A DNA stretch of 64,000 bases from Paramacrobiotus metropolitanus (GCF_019649055.1 NW_026570229.1:186001-250000); one strand, 5' to 3'. Shown: positions 49,416-59,742, counted from the first letter of the stretch. Program-made: numbers and translations. Notes: a model not told the origin generated them from the sequence alone.

Positions 49416-49863
49416 TCAGTCTGGGTTTTCGAACGTTTCCGGTGATCTTACCGCTGCTCCATCCGCTGACCAATACAAGCCTTCCCTGACGTCACCGAAA
49501 AAGGAACAATTGTGAACCAGAAAATATGTGATTGAGCGCGGTTCATAGCCGTTTTGCAAGTCAGTGATCGTCGTTATTCCTAAGACGCTTTCAGGTGTGT
49601 TTCCAACCGGAGATGTTCCATCATGGGTCATTCCTAGCAAAACCTGACGCAATCCACGATTATTGTCTACTAACATGCGGTTCCGTATCGTTGATGTATC
49701 CACGTACATGGAAAATTCTGATCCGGAACAAAAGAATTCAGCACACATACTTAAAGTTATGCACGTCTTCATTACGTGGCAATCGTAGGCATACTGATAA
49801 CAAGTTCCCACGATTAAGAAGTTAAAGAGCTTGGCTGTCGCTTTTCCAAGTGAATTTTCGATC
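49416..49863 (-). CDS. Exon of an unknown Cys-containing, possibly secreted protein
   Basis: An open minus frame of about 149 codons starts after a plausible acceptor (TGCTGCAG at 49864) and ends in TGA. It reads LFNFLIVGTCYQYAYDC, MYVDTSTIRNRML, GTSPVGNTPESVLGITTI, HNCSFF, then GLYWSADGAAVRSPE. Balanced composition and paired Cys suggest an extracellular domain. The upstream exon is not identified. No family recognised. Confidence 0.4.
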
Positions 49864-49973
49864 CTGCAGCAAAACTTTTGGTCGTGGAATGCTCGGTGTT
49901 CCAGCTATAATTGTATCAGTTGCTTTACGAACTGCTGACACAAGGTCAGCCGGTGATTCAAATTCCACTTACA

Positions 49974-50101
49974 ATATATAGAATTGTTTCAGACTGCTGC
50001 AAACCTTGACACCGAGGTTCCGATATTTTGGCAGTTACTGAAGATATACAGAATTGTTTTAGACTTCTGCAAACCTTCACGCCGAGGTTGCGGATATGCT
50101 G
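49974..50101 (+). repeat. Tandem duplication, two ~60-bp units
   Basis: Units 49974-50032 and 50042-50101 share GAATTGTTT(C/T)AGACT(G/T)CTGCAAACCTT(G/C)AC(A/G)CCGAGGTT with about 68-bp spacing and a few substitutions. Confidence 0.85.
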
Positions 50102-50640
50102 TAAATTAACTATCCTGAGTTCTCACGATCCAAGCTTACGCAAGCGGTGGATCCGCTGGCTGGCGTGCGTACTTACGCCCCGCTCTGAACTTTTCCTGGA
50201 CGAACATTTACAGGAGTATCCTAGGGCAAAATGGCTAAGCGGTTTTATCAACGCGCGTGATAAGCTCGCAGCTATTCATGAAATCGGCTGATTATGAAAA
50301 AAAATTGGCGTAGAGATTCCGTAAACTTATCGGAAACAGTAGCATTTGATTTTGACGGTGCCATGTGCTGCCCGCAGGTGATAAATATCGAGGAGAACGT
50401 GAACATCTCCCCCAATACAGGCGGCGGTGATAAATGGTAAAAGCATATTCTGGCTACCGCAAAAGTTTCGCCGGAAGAGAAGAGGATTTACTCAAAAACT
50501 AGAGAGTTTACTCAGATGCACATCAGGCTCAACCACCGGAGAAAGTCGACTCAATCCAATCTGTACGCCGATTGCAGGAATATGGCAAGAAAGATTTAGT
50601 CTGTACTACGATGTCCAAAACATTTCCGAATTACAATTAG
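50100..50640 (+). pseudogene. Unnamed protein family, copy 2 (decayed)
   Basis: Blocks WIRWLAC, LDEHLQEYPRAKW, GFINARDKLAAI, then QVINIEENVNISP and KHILATAKVSPEEKR follow the same order as the blocks at 29842-30560. Stops at 50289 and frame changes later break the gene. Function unknown; see copy 1. Confidence 0.5.
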
Positions 50641-50698
50641 TCGCGGCATGCAACGGCTTGAATTCATAACGATATAAATCGTGTCACCTGTCAGTTTC

Positions 50699-50918
50699 GT
50701 CGGCGGTCCCTCTGCTGACGATCGGTGGAGGCGTTCCTGTGGGAACTACAGGAACGACTAAGTGTACTAGAACTACTAAGTGCGAAATTTGCAACGGGCT
50801 CTGCGCCGAAATCATCGCTGTAGCTCCCACCCAAGGAATAAGCCGCTGAAGCGACACTCCAAAGCTGTAGTTCCCACAGGAACGCCTCCACCGACTCGTC
50901 AGCAGAGGGACCGCCGAC
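50699..50918. repeat. Inverted repeat, ~53-bp arms around a 113-bp core
   Basis: Arm 50699-50751 (GTCGGCGGTCCCTCTGCTGA...) matches the reverse complement of 50865-50918 with a single small gap. The GC-rich arms and short core look like a small foldback element. No clear target-site duplication. Confidence 0.85.
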
Positions 50919-51034
50919 AGTAAAAACACCACGAAAGTCCGTACACCCGCGGAAGATGGCCGGTTCGATGACTGCGTCATCTGCACTAGGCACGTCCGGA
51001 CCGAGTGCTGCACCACCACGGGCCGTGACAAAGG

Positions 51035-51604
51035 TTATTTATCGACACGTTGATAAAAATAGTCGAATTTTGGTACGGTAGGACCGATATCATCATCGTC
51101 ATCACATATACCAGTGCATGTCTCATTCCAAGCCTTGACACCATTACCGTCAGGGTACTCGAACGTAATAACCCGCTGGATACAATAGCCGACACTGAGG
51201 CAGGCTTTACGCCATTTCTTGATTTGATACTTCAGATAGTTTCGCATACGACCATGTGCCAAATCGCGCACAATAAGGCGATATTCTTTCCAATTTTCCT
51301 CGGTACACTTAGTTGGATTCTCTCGAAAGGCGATATTAGCCCCTTTTCCTCTTTAGGATACAGTGCAAAGGCTACTTCTCTAAGCGGCTTGTTGATGAAA
51401 CCAAGTTTCTTTAACAAACTGCGCTCTAACACCAAGAGTAAGATCAGGATAAAACTTGTGAGCGTCTTCAAAACGGGCAAAAAGTTCCCCATAAACGCCT
51501 TGTAGCATACGAACGTCGTCCTGCTGAACGGTGCTGTAATATTCGACACCGTTTTTCATCATACGCTCACCGGTTCGACCGGGAACAGAGCGTTAGCGGC
51601 GTTT
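51035..51604 (-). pseudogene. Secreted-type protein family member, frame-broken
   Basis: Three minus frames in succession look coding. First comes NGVEYYSTVQQDDVRML with ELFARFEDAHKFYPDL, then a short REVAFALYP piece. Last is a longer frame with CTEENWKEYRLIVRDLAHGR, KWRKACLSVGYCIQR, NETCTGICDDDDDIGP and a stop at 51035. Paired Cys in the last part suggest an extracellular protein. Two single-base frame changes separate the parts, unless short introns explain them. The NG(V)YYSTVQQDD block recurs at 53598-53795 on the other strand. Unknown family. Confidence 0.45.
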
Positions 51605-51689
51605 TCCATGGACATTTTCGAACGTGCGTGCGTGCTTGCTGAATGTGCGTTCAAAGTCAGAATGCTGCTAACTCATTGTTTTGTTGCAG

Positions 51690-52330
51690 ATGCACCGCCT
51701 ACTTCAGGTCTTGGTCTTGCAGTCAGTGGCCAGCAGCGCATGCGGTGTATGGACGAGCTGTTTCAGCCTCTGTCAGTGCGAGCGTGTCGAGAGCATGGTA
51801 AACTGCGGCGAGCGGAACTTGACTAATGTGCCCACACTGCACGCTGCAGAACAGTGGGCGCAGTTAGCCCAATTCCAGAAGAACAGACTGTACAGTGTCC
51901 CGTACGCCGCTCTTGCCCGCTTTTTCCCGCGGCTTCGCCTGTTCGATGCCCGTGGAAATCGGATCCCGGAGTGTACGGAACCGTCGACCGTTAACTTCAC
52001 GGTCTTGTCAGACTGCGGCCGTGTTCCGTTCATAACCATGGCAAAGGTTCCGATCAGAACCCCGACATGGGTACATCGCCTACCGCGACAGCGTCGACCC
52101 GAACGGATAAGGCGATGATGCTCCTGACCACACCCGCCGTGGAGGATCCAGACTCCGCGCTAAATGTCCCGAACGTAGTCTACGCTATCATCGGCGTAGT
52201 CTTTGCAGTTGCGGTGGTCTCCTGCGCCGTAGTGTTTGTTCGGCGCCGGTGCGCCGTGGCTCCTCTGGCACAAGCCTTCAACAACGAGAGCAATGAAATG
52301 TCGGTGATCAAGGACGATACAGACTTGTAA
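51690..52330 (+). CDS. Leucine-rich-repeat type I membrane protein, short, one frame break
   Basis: ATG 51690 follows an acceptor-like TTTTGTTGCAG. A leader (MHRLLQVLVLQSVASSACG) is followed by a Cys-rich LRR N-terminal cap (CFSLCQCERVESMVNCGERN), LTNVP and about one and a half LRR units (LFDARGNRIPEC). The frame open at the cap ends at 52118. The coherent continuation is in another frame: a Ser/Thr/Pro stalk, a transmembrane segment (VVYAIIGVVFAVAVVSCAVV) with a RRR stop-transfer, and a short acidic tail ending KDDTDL at 52330. The switch must lie at about 51990-52060 (one-base indel or a missed splice). LRR caps mediate protein binding outside the cell (family knowledge). Few repeats make it unusually small. 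Confidence 0.6.
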
Positions 52331-52828
52331 CTACTGTACATGTTTTCTTGAACAAACAACTAATTCTGATTTTGTACATTTTGTTTCTGTACAGATTGTG
52401 AAGTTTGACCTTGAAGTCTGGTTTAATAATTTGATAATGTGATCCTCTGTTTTGTGATACGTCGCGTTCTACGGTGTACAAAACTCGTTACTGTAAAGAT
52501 TCTGTTGAAGAAATAAAAGTTCGAATTTGCTTGGCAATACGTGCTAATACGGTATACGTAGACCATGTTGCATACCAAAATCGAATCTTTCCGCTGTCCT
52601 TATATACTGTACTGATGCACAGAAATTATAGCGTAGGATGCTTCAGAGAGATACTAGGCACATTTACTTTGTTAGTGACATATTAACCTCTTTTTCTTTG
52701 AAGATGGATGAGTCGCTGGAGATTCCGAACAGCAGCCAGTTGATTTTGCTGTATCATGCTCCCCACCTCCGTCGCCTGCCGAGCATATGCTCTAACCTAC
52801 AAGCGGTAAACCGCTGAACGACAACATT

Positions 52829-53601
52829 ATGAACAGCGACTCGTCCGACGACGAAGATGAGAATGCCACTCCACAGCTCCTTGCTGGCACATCCGCTGCA
52901 CCAACTGAGGAAGACACGGCCGCACTGAGTGGAGAGGACTCGGCGTTGAGGTACAGTATGCGATGCACTATTTTTCGTTACTATGTATAAGAAATATTCG
53001 AATCTGGTAGTCATGATGAACAAATATTCATATTGCATTACAACAGTGCTAACCAAAATCGATTTTTTCTAGAACACTGGCGGCCGTGAACCATATGATC
53101 AGCACAGTTGGGACTCCACCGGCGGACAGTGTGGAGTTGGCCCGCGACGAAGGGACAGACGATGTGGACGCAGCAGCCAACCTTGCGGTTTTGGAGGAAC
53201 TGGGTCTTGGAGATGATCCCGAGAATGGTGGACACGACGCTGCGGAGTCTGAAGCCGACGACCAGAACGACAATGCCCCACAAAGTTGTGCGAGCGATAC
53301 GAGCGCTGACGCTGGTACGTGTGCAGTGAGTGCAGCTAGTTCGTCGCAGCGTGCACCGGATCCGGACCGCATTTTGACCCGCCCAATCGGACGCGAAGCA
53401 ATGCGTAAACTGCGCCAACGTATGAATTCTATTGAACTGATATGCGGACGGATGGCCTTCCAGCGCCGTGTGCGAGTGTTCATGGAGGGCATACGGCCTG
53501 ACTTGACGATCCAGTCGGCTGCCTTATTCGACCAACCTAATTCTGTGAAAAAAGAATTTCGATTGCATAAAAAGCAGCGTCCCGCGATTCTTCCATCTTG
53601 A
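52829..53601 (+). CDS. Acidic 216-aa protein of unknown function, two exons
   Basis: Exon 1 is 52829-52950 (ATG; MNSDSSDDEDEN...) and exon 2 is 53073-53601. The donor TTGAG|GTACAG and acceptor CGATTTTTTCTAG join in phase 2 and give 217 codons without a stop. The first 110 residues are Asp/Glu/Ala-rich and probably disordered. The C-terminal 75 are basic and look folded (GREAMRKLRQRMNSIELICG, FQRRVRVFMEG, then KKEFRLHKKQRP). The shape (acidic low-complexity N-terminus, compact basic C-terminus) suits a nuclear or chromatin-associated protein, but no domain is recognised. The third-position-conserving intact frame across an intron argues for a living gene. Antisense frames of 100-147 codons over it are shadows. 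Confidence 0.6.
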
Positions 53602-53795
53602 AAACCATAGCTCGGCGTTGGTTTCCTGTCGGCAGACTCATTGCTTTCGTCCCATTCCTCATTCTCACGGCAAACGCTTTGTTATCTGTTGCAACAGGGG
53701 ATCGCGTGAAGAAGAATGGTGTCGTGTACTACAGCACAGTTCAGCAGGATGACGGTATTTTTGCTGCAGGTATCGTGCTCTGTCGCACGTCTTGA
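53598..53795 (+). pseudogene. 5' fragment of the secreted-type family (relative of 51035-51604)
   Basis: A hydrophobic leader (LIAFVPFLILTANALLSVATG) precedes KKNGVVYYSTVQQDDG, nearly the same as the block on the minus strand at about 51500-51560. Then it diverges to a stop. There is no ATG in the frame. The fragment starts inside the last codons of the acidic gene. Confidence 0.5.
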
Positions 53796-54454
53796 TAATG
53801 CGGAGAAGTAACAGAACCAAAACAAGTTTTGGTTTCCAATGTTAGAGAGAAATTTTAATTTCTTGTATGTCGCGTCCGCTCCGATGGACAACTCTTCCGC
53901 AGATCCACGGAAAAGCGTTAATCCTATAGGCTTCAACCACAGCCCAAAAATAATACTACGTAGTAGCCCATGTACTTAACGAGTAGGCTGAAAATGATGG
54001 CCGGCAATTTCAGTGAGCAAGCAAACAAAGTGCCTCCCGATTTTGCAACAGTCGTTTGTGCACATGTGTTCAAGCAGTGCGCAGCGTCAGACGGCTGCCC
54101 ACTGGCGACAGAACACAGCTCCCTTTACAACACTTTCAGCCGCAGCCAGGCTGTGTCCACTACCATTGGACAGCCGCTGAAATCTGCGCACAGTTTGGTC
54201 ATATCTGCAAATCACTGTTGCAAAATCGGGGCACTTTGTTTGCTCACTCATTAAGATTGCCGGAGCTCATCAAATCTAGCATGCAATGGCACATATGGAG
54301 AGCCGGAGGGCTGTTACTGGGCTGTGCTTCAAGTGTGTGTTTGATATCAAGATCTCAAGCATGTGCCGCTTAAGGGTTACAGCACCCGTAAGAACAATAA
54401 AATTCGTTTCGGTCAAGAAATCTTTTACAATCTTTTACATTTTACAGTTGTAAA
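53796..54454 (+). pseudogene. Signal-peptide module and 3' block, copy 2, with an unknown segment between
   Basis: At 53827-53935 the leader and tail block (FLYVASAP, ADPRKSVNPIGF) repeats that of 37694-37790. At 54350-54405 the GATATCAAG and AATAAAATTC block repeats that of 37816-37870. Between them two overlapping plus frames (53970-54254 and 54056-54373) could each be coding; the first is Cys-rich (VVCAHVFKQC, HCCKIGALC). Confidence 0.45.
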
Positions 54455-54727
54455 ATGAGTTCAGCAAATTTTGAATGCAGTTTATGCAAGAGTGGGTTCA
54501 AGCGTAAGGGCGATTGTGATCGTCACTTACGCGAAAATCATTATCGGCTTTGAAATGTCACTTGTATACATTGCTCTATATCCATTCGTAAGAGGTGCCT
54601 GAAACGGCACCTCCGGGAGTCATGCAGCGCAAGCCAGCCAGGGACTTCAGAGATCGGATCCGGATGCCAGCCTCGGAATCCGATGAGCCAGCCAAGAACT
54701 CCGGAGCAAAGAGAAATTTTGAGATGA
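54455..54727 (+). CDS. C2H2 zinc-finger ORF with an in-frame TGA
   Basis: ATG 54455 opens MSSANFECSLCKSGFKRKGD and a classic C-x2-C-x12-H-x4-H finger (Cys in CSLC, His in HLRENH). A TGA at 54551-54553 is followed in the same frame by a second finger-like unit (CIHC...KRHLRESC, where the last ligand is Cys rather than His) and a Ser/Pro-rich tail ending at TGA 54725. Fingers of this kind bind DNA or RNA (family knowledge). The stop may be a CGA-to-TGA mutation, a readthrough site or the true end of a one-finger peptide. Confidence 0.6.
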
Positions 54728-55126
54728 AACTGTGGTAATGCAGCAAATGTTCTTATAGCAAAGAATACTGCCAATAGCAGTGTAGTTTTCTGGGAGTGCA
54801 CTGACTGCCGCCACAAGGCGATGGAGCTGTTGCTGGGTATGAGTGAGTTCCAATTCCAATAAAGTTAGATGACTGTGGATTGGGGTTGTGTTAATGTAAT
54901 CTTAGTACAGAGACACAGGACAAAGAAATTCACACGACACGCAATCACACAATTCCTCAAACAACAGTTGTTGGTTTAATCATTCTAAATTTTAATGTTT
55001 TTTTAATTTTGTTTGTTTTGGTTATTGTTAGTTTTTTTCTAGTTGTTTTCAGTTAAAAAAGTAAGTATACCTAAATTTTAGTACAAATAAATGTTGAACT
55101 GAAAATTAATTCAACAAAATCTCCAG
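54728..55126. other. Short AT-rich gap
   Basis: T-rich DNA with no readable gene. Minus frames here are the antisense of the zinc-finger tail. Confidence 0.5.
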
Positions 55127-56525
55127 ATGAAGTTTTTGCTGCGGTATTTTCGCCTTCGGTGGCAAAAACGAGCTTTGGAGGAACAGTTGGAAGAGCGGGA
55201 TGAGATCATCCATTCCATGGAACAGCAGGTCCAGGTAAAACCAATATACCGCGCGCCATATTTTCTGTCGTAGTTCAGATTTCGATGTAAACCCGACACT
55301 GACTTGTAGGTTTCGTTGAGTTCACTGCCCGCTATCGGGTACTTGCTGCCCTCGATTCCTGGTCAGGTCTGTCTACAATGGGAGATCGTGCCGATCAATA
55401 GCGCTAGTCAACGTTGAGCGTGGAAGAACGCGTGTAGTCTCTGTTGCTTGTTGGCAAATTAATGTAGCGTAAAGAGCACCATGAAAGTCTGAAATTCAAT
55501 TTTAGCGATTGCATCTAGTTATCAACAGTTGGCGTTATTTGCTTAAGGTCAGAACGTTCAAATGGAATTTGCTGGTTTCCAAGGGTCACTTCGTAGGGGA
55601 TACTAGCAACGGGATACTATTAATCCAACAGAATGCATACCTATTTCCCTGAAAGCAAATTCGTTTTCAACCTTACGCCACAACTGCTCATAACTATGGA
55701 TTTTTTTCTTAAAGGTAGCGCTGGCAATTTGAATTATAAAAATCATCAATGTGTTCAAAAAAATCATCAATCTTACAGATGCCTGCCCTTGTTTGTAATA
55801 TGCGCATAAGACTTCCATATGATCTGCGGCAGCAGTTCCAGATTCAACAATTAACAGCCATGGCCGGCCGGCTTCCGATATGTAAGTACAGGAAATTTTT
55901 TCGATTTTGGTATTACACAGATAAACACCTATATAAGGCCTGGTAATAATTCGTTTTCATCAATAACAGACGACGGTAGAGATAAGCCAAGGGATTGCGC
56001 GTATACCATTTCTTTTGCTTTCTTGCGTAAAGCTTTTATTTGAGCTTTTTCGAGGGAGCTACAATGTATAAATAACAAAATATTTAGTGTTGCCTCACTC
56101 AATCGAAAGAAAACCAAAATTTTTAGCTGTCACATCTTGTCGATAACGAACCGGCTAGACGAAAATTCGTAGAGCCTGTGCGGCGTTCCCGTTTTCCACA
56201 TTGTTGCGATTTGTAGGCGGTGACCTTGCTTCGCTACTGCAAAAAGTTCATACAAAGTCGGTGGAACTTGCGCAACGCACTGGCTATACGATATGCCACT
56301 GAAATTGACGGCGGAATTCAGTTTCTACATCAGCGAAAAATCATACACGGCGATCTTAAGCCGGGAAATCTTCTAATCATGCACATCGGTAACAACGAGG
56401 ACAGAGTTGTCATCTGTGACCTGGACGGTTTCGTTAAATTACAATTTTTGTCGACTCTTCCTGACGTTGTACGTAAAGCGTGTGGCGCGTTCCGCAACAA
56501 GTCACCGGAGATGCTGTTCAAATAA
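55127..56525 (+). pseudogene. Protein-kinase C-lobe fragment with possible upstream exons
   Basis: Exon candidates with agreeing phases are 55127-55234 (coiled-coil, MKFLLRYFRLRWQKRALEEQ..., donor CAG|GTAAAA), 55779-55881 (donor ATAT|GTAAGT) and 56217-56525. The last encodes the kinase: GDLASLL, then in the next frame IDGGIQFLHQRKIIHGDLKP with the catalytic-loop Asp and GNLLI, ICDLDGFVKL in place of DFG, and SPEML in place of APE, then TAA. The HRD Arg is Gly and the frame changes once near 56290. The N-lobe with the ATP-binding Lys is absent, and the protein stops after the activation segment, so it cannot be an active kinase as read. Linking the first two exons to the kinase is tentative. 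Confidence 0.5.
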
Positions 56526-56617
56526 ATGATCACCCAAAGTATATCTGCTGATTAAAATCCTAAAGTATCTGCTGATCCCTTAAATATTTCTTGATTGAAA
56601 TGACTATCGGAAAACCC

Positions 56618-56920
56618 TCATGAAAATTCTGATAAACTCCTAGTCAAAGTCAACAAGCACGAAGCACCCCGGAAAACCCAAACTGAGTGCACGGCTTCAT
56701 TGCAACGCAGCATCAACGAAAGATTTTTACCGACTTTACGATGTAAAACGTAACCTAAAACGTGGTCTCGCGGTTTGCACACAGTACGGTATACATCGAA
56801 ATCGGATCTGATTTTTTCTTTTAATTTACTGCGAAGCTCTTCAGCGTTAACGATGTCAAGCGCTTCACCCAGACCGCGCTGCATTTGCTGAATATATACA
56901 TGCTCTGGGACTGCGAAATC
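56618..56920 (-). CDS. Exon of an unknown minus-strand gene
   Basis: After an acceptor ending TTTAAGCAG the frame reads DFAVPEHVYIQQMQRGLGEA, then IVNAEELRSKLKEKIRSDF, and VCKPRDHVLGYVLHRK, a convincing soluble, helix-rich sequence. A donor TTTTAG|GTTACG inside may end the exon near 56765; otherwise it runs to the stop at 56618. No family recognised. Confidence 0.4.
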   Translation of the reverse strand, partial: DFAVPEHVYIQQMQRGLGEALDIVNAEELRSKLKEKIRSDFDVYRTVCKPRDHVLGYVLHRKVGKNLSLMLRCNEAVHSVWVFRGASCLLTLTRSLSEFS

Positions 56921-56988
56921 CTGCTTAAAGGTAAGAAATTATTTATAGGTAAACGCATTTCTGTTGCGTGCATCATAAAAAACCTAAA

Positions 56989-57501
56989 ATGCTGCAGAAC
57001 CAGAAGCAGCAGTACGTTCTCCAAGTCGCGGAAGCATCGCAATCTATGCAGCAGCTGCAAGTTTCTGCAGCTCTAGATGGACTCCCGCTGTTGCCGGAAA
57101 TCAAGCCACCTGGCATTCTTTGTGCTGACTGGAAACCGTCTCAGGACGCTCAGCGAGCTCGTCGGGACGCTGAAGCTAATGAGCGACAGAAACTCCTGCA
57201 GCCCCATATTACAGAAGCTGCGGAAGCTGTTGTCTCTGCGGGAGCCAGCGTTTTACTGGCGTGAAAAAACGCGCAAGACGCTGTGCAAAAGGCAGTGAGT
57301 GATACATCAGCGAAGAAGCGAAACGAGGAAGAGGCGAAGAAAAGGATGGAGCGCGGTTCTAAACTGCCACGAACCATCAAAGGGATTCGTCTCCAATGGG
57401 ACTATTGGCGTTTCCGCCCAGCACGTTCTCAGAAACCGCAGGATATGGCGCGGCTCATCCGCCAGGAAATTAGGATTCGCGCAGGACATCCACCAAAATA
57501 A
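56989..57501 (+). CDS. 170-codon ORF, Gln- and Ala-rich then basic, with an in-frame TGA
   Basis: ATG 56989 opens MLQNQKQQYVLQVAEASQSM, then PLLPEIKPPGILCADWKP, an Arg/Glu/Ala-rich helix (AQRARRDAEANERQKLL), and reaches TGA 57262-57264. The same frame continues with similar composition (KNAQDAVQKAVSDTSAKKRN, then TIKGIRLQWDYWRF and MARLIRQEIRIRAGHPP) to TAA 57499. Continuity across the TGA indicates one gene with a premature stop or readthrough. No family recognised. Confidence 0.45.
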
Positions 57502-59463
57502 ATTGAAACGGATGAAAATAGGCAATTTTGCAATTTGATACTGGAATGGGCTTTCTTTTCTGTTGTGTTTTAAAACGACTTGTGCTTACGATTATAGCAC
57601 AATGATAATATTGTGGCTAAATTCTTGCCAATAACTTAACGGGATGTAACTGTTTACAACATGCCAATTTTATTGACAACTTTGAGAATTTGTTGTGCGC
57701 CTTTGGTTGGTCTGTTCTCGAAGTGCAAAGATTCATTAGAAACCTTATAAATTGCACTTTTTAACATATAAGTTTTTAAAATGAAGCCTAAAAGTGCAAA
57801 CGGGATATAAAATATTATGTTGTATGTGCCCAAAAAAACTACGCTGAAGCACCCAATGGGGAAACTTCAAGTTTGCTGTTTCTAAATATAACGTATAATT
57901 TTTTTTACATATTGGATTTATTTGGAAAAAATCTTGTGTAAAAATAGTAAAGATATAAATTTTTAAACATGAAACTAATTCCCCTAACTGAGAAAACCAC
58001 TGAGCGTTGGAATTCGAATGACTCAGTTCCAAAACCAAAAAAACCCAGTATGTAAAATGATTTTGTCTTTCCAACGGTAGCAAGAACAGCCAATTCCATT
58101 GCGGCAATGGATTACAAGGCGCGTAGAACTGTCCAAACTTTAATTCTAGTAAATATGGGTTTTTGTTTTTCGAAAATGGTCCTCTGCATCGGCGCAGAAA
58201 AGTAAACATACCACCACGCTACCTGCAGGCTGCATATAGCTTTCATCAAATCGCAGTCTGCGCGCGGTAGCAGCGCAACGTAGACACGCAGCCCGCGTGC
58301 GGTTGTTTGCGGTTCGGTTTGAGAGGAGATGGCAGTTAAGTGAATCGAACGTACTGCTGGACCCGAGCGTCGTTTTAGACCCACGGTACCTTTTGATCTT
58401 TTACACAGTTGTGCTTTTATTTGGATCTTCGATTTCCGAAAAAACATCCATTTTAAAGAGCATCTTTTTCTACCTGGGAAACTGTAGCTATTGTAACTCC
58501 TCTGAAAATGAAGGCAAAACAATTACCTCGCCTTAATTTTACTGGTGGAAGTGTAAGTTGTGAGAAGAATGTTTTGGGGTTTACAATAATTTTAAAACCA
58601 GATGAGTTTAAAATTATGTCTTGTCGCAGTCTACAACAAGCGGAAAGTTTGCGTGTAACAACAGCTATACCAAGAGAGCAAAAGCAGCTTACAGTTTTAG
58701 AATTATAAGGTATCCAACTGTATCGCCTACATGGGCTTGGTCGGCCTTCCAGCAATTTGTCCGTTCCCTCCTCGTATGCCTACTGACAAACGAATGGATG
58801 AATTCAGTTCCCCAGCACAAACAGTCTGGTGGAGACATGATTCTGATGTTGAATAATATTACAGTGTGGAAACCAGCCACCAACCATGAGCACAGTGAAG
58901 CAGTGCACGCTACGTTACCTTAGGAGCCGGTCGGTGGAATGGAAACGTTGCTTCGCCTTGAGAAAATAAAAACTCTTATTCTTCACAGAACGTGTCACTC
59001 GGCATATATGTTCCAGTTGCATTAGTCGCCAGTCGGCAGCGTTTAATTCTTTTGTTGGGCGATTCAAATCTTAGCTAGATTCCGTGATGGTGTGATCCCA
59101 GCAAACGATTGCTAGATGCTTCAAGTAAACTGCGAGTGTTTGCCGGATACATTTGTGAGGAGGAGTTGCTCCTCCGTACACCCGCGCTCCTGTTAGGTTG
59201 TTTTGCTATCTTTTGCTTTTTTTGTCCTTATAACTAGATCTTCAATCCAGCAGATTCTCAGTTGCTAGATTTATTCGTCCGAGCTGTTTGCTTTTTTGTT
59301 TTGCCCCGCAGCATTCTGCTGCGGTGGCCATGATGTGTTGTATGTGTGAGAGATGAAAAGCTGTGGAATGCGTTGGCGTACAGTCGTTTCTGTTCACCAA
59401 GGGGTCAGATAGCCGCTTATCACCTGTTAGACTTTAGCACGAAAATTGTTTACGCGTACCGTA
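57502..59463. other. Stretch without a recognised gene
   Basis: AT-rich at its left. Frames at 57745-58209 (-), 58112-58522 (-) and 58621-58923 (+) compete with each other. A Pro-rich segment reading PAICPFPPRMPTDKRMDEF lies at about 58740-58800 (+). A small hairpin CCGCAGCA/TGCTGCGG lies at about 59305-59323. Confidence 0.4.
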
Positions 59464-59742
59464 AACCTCTTATTCCGCATCCCATTGGATTCTATACTAT
59501 ATTCCGGCAGCCGGCTAGTTGAAAATGCAGCATAGCATCCGCATAGCATAGTTGAAGATGTAGCGTAGCATCTGCCGTGCAGATGTTTCGCCAAACAATA
59601 GAAATATTCGAAAATCTGTTGAATCAGGTGCAGATGACTACCGTGTAGTTGCCAACGAGGGCTGATGCTCGCGCTGCGTTTTCAACTAGCTGACTGCCGA
59701 AATATTGTACAGAAGTCAAAGGGAAGCCGGAATAAGAGGATT
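59464..59742. repeat. Imperfect inverted repeat, ~75-bp arms (foldback element)
   Basis: Left arm 59464-59543 and the reverse complement of 59660-59738 share CCTCTTATTCCG, TTCTRTAC(A/T)ATATT(C/T)CGGCAG and GCTAGTTGAAAA(C/T)GCAGC with scattered mismatches. The core is about 115 bp and contains short repeats of TAGCATC(C/T)GC. No ORF. Confidence 0.8.

Noticed and set aside
53049-53492. 147-codon and 126-codon minus-strand ORFs
   Set aside because: They lie antisense to exon 2 of the intact acidic-protein gene. The plus strand has matched splice phases.
54455-57501. Reassigned TGA (non-standard code) to explain in-frame TGAs
   Set aside because: The 216-aa gene and the LINE reverse transcriptase end at TGA exactly where the proteins should end, so TGA is a normal stop here.
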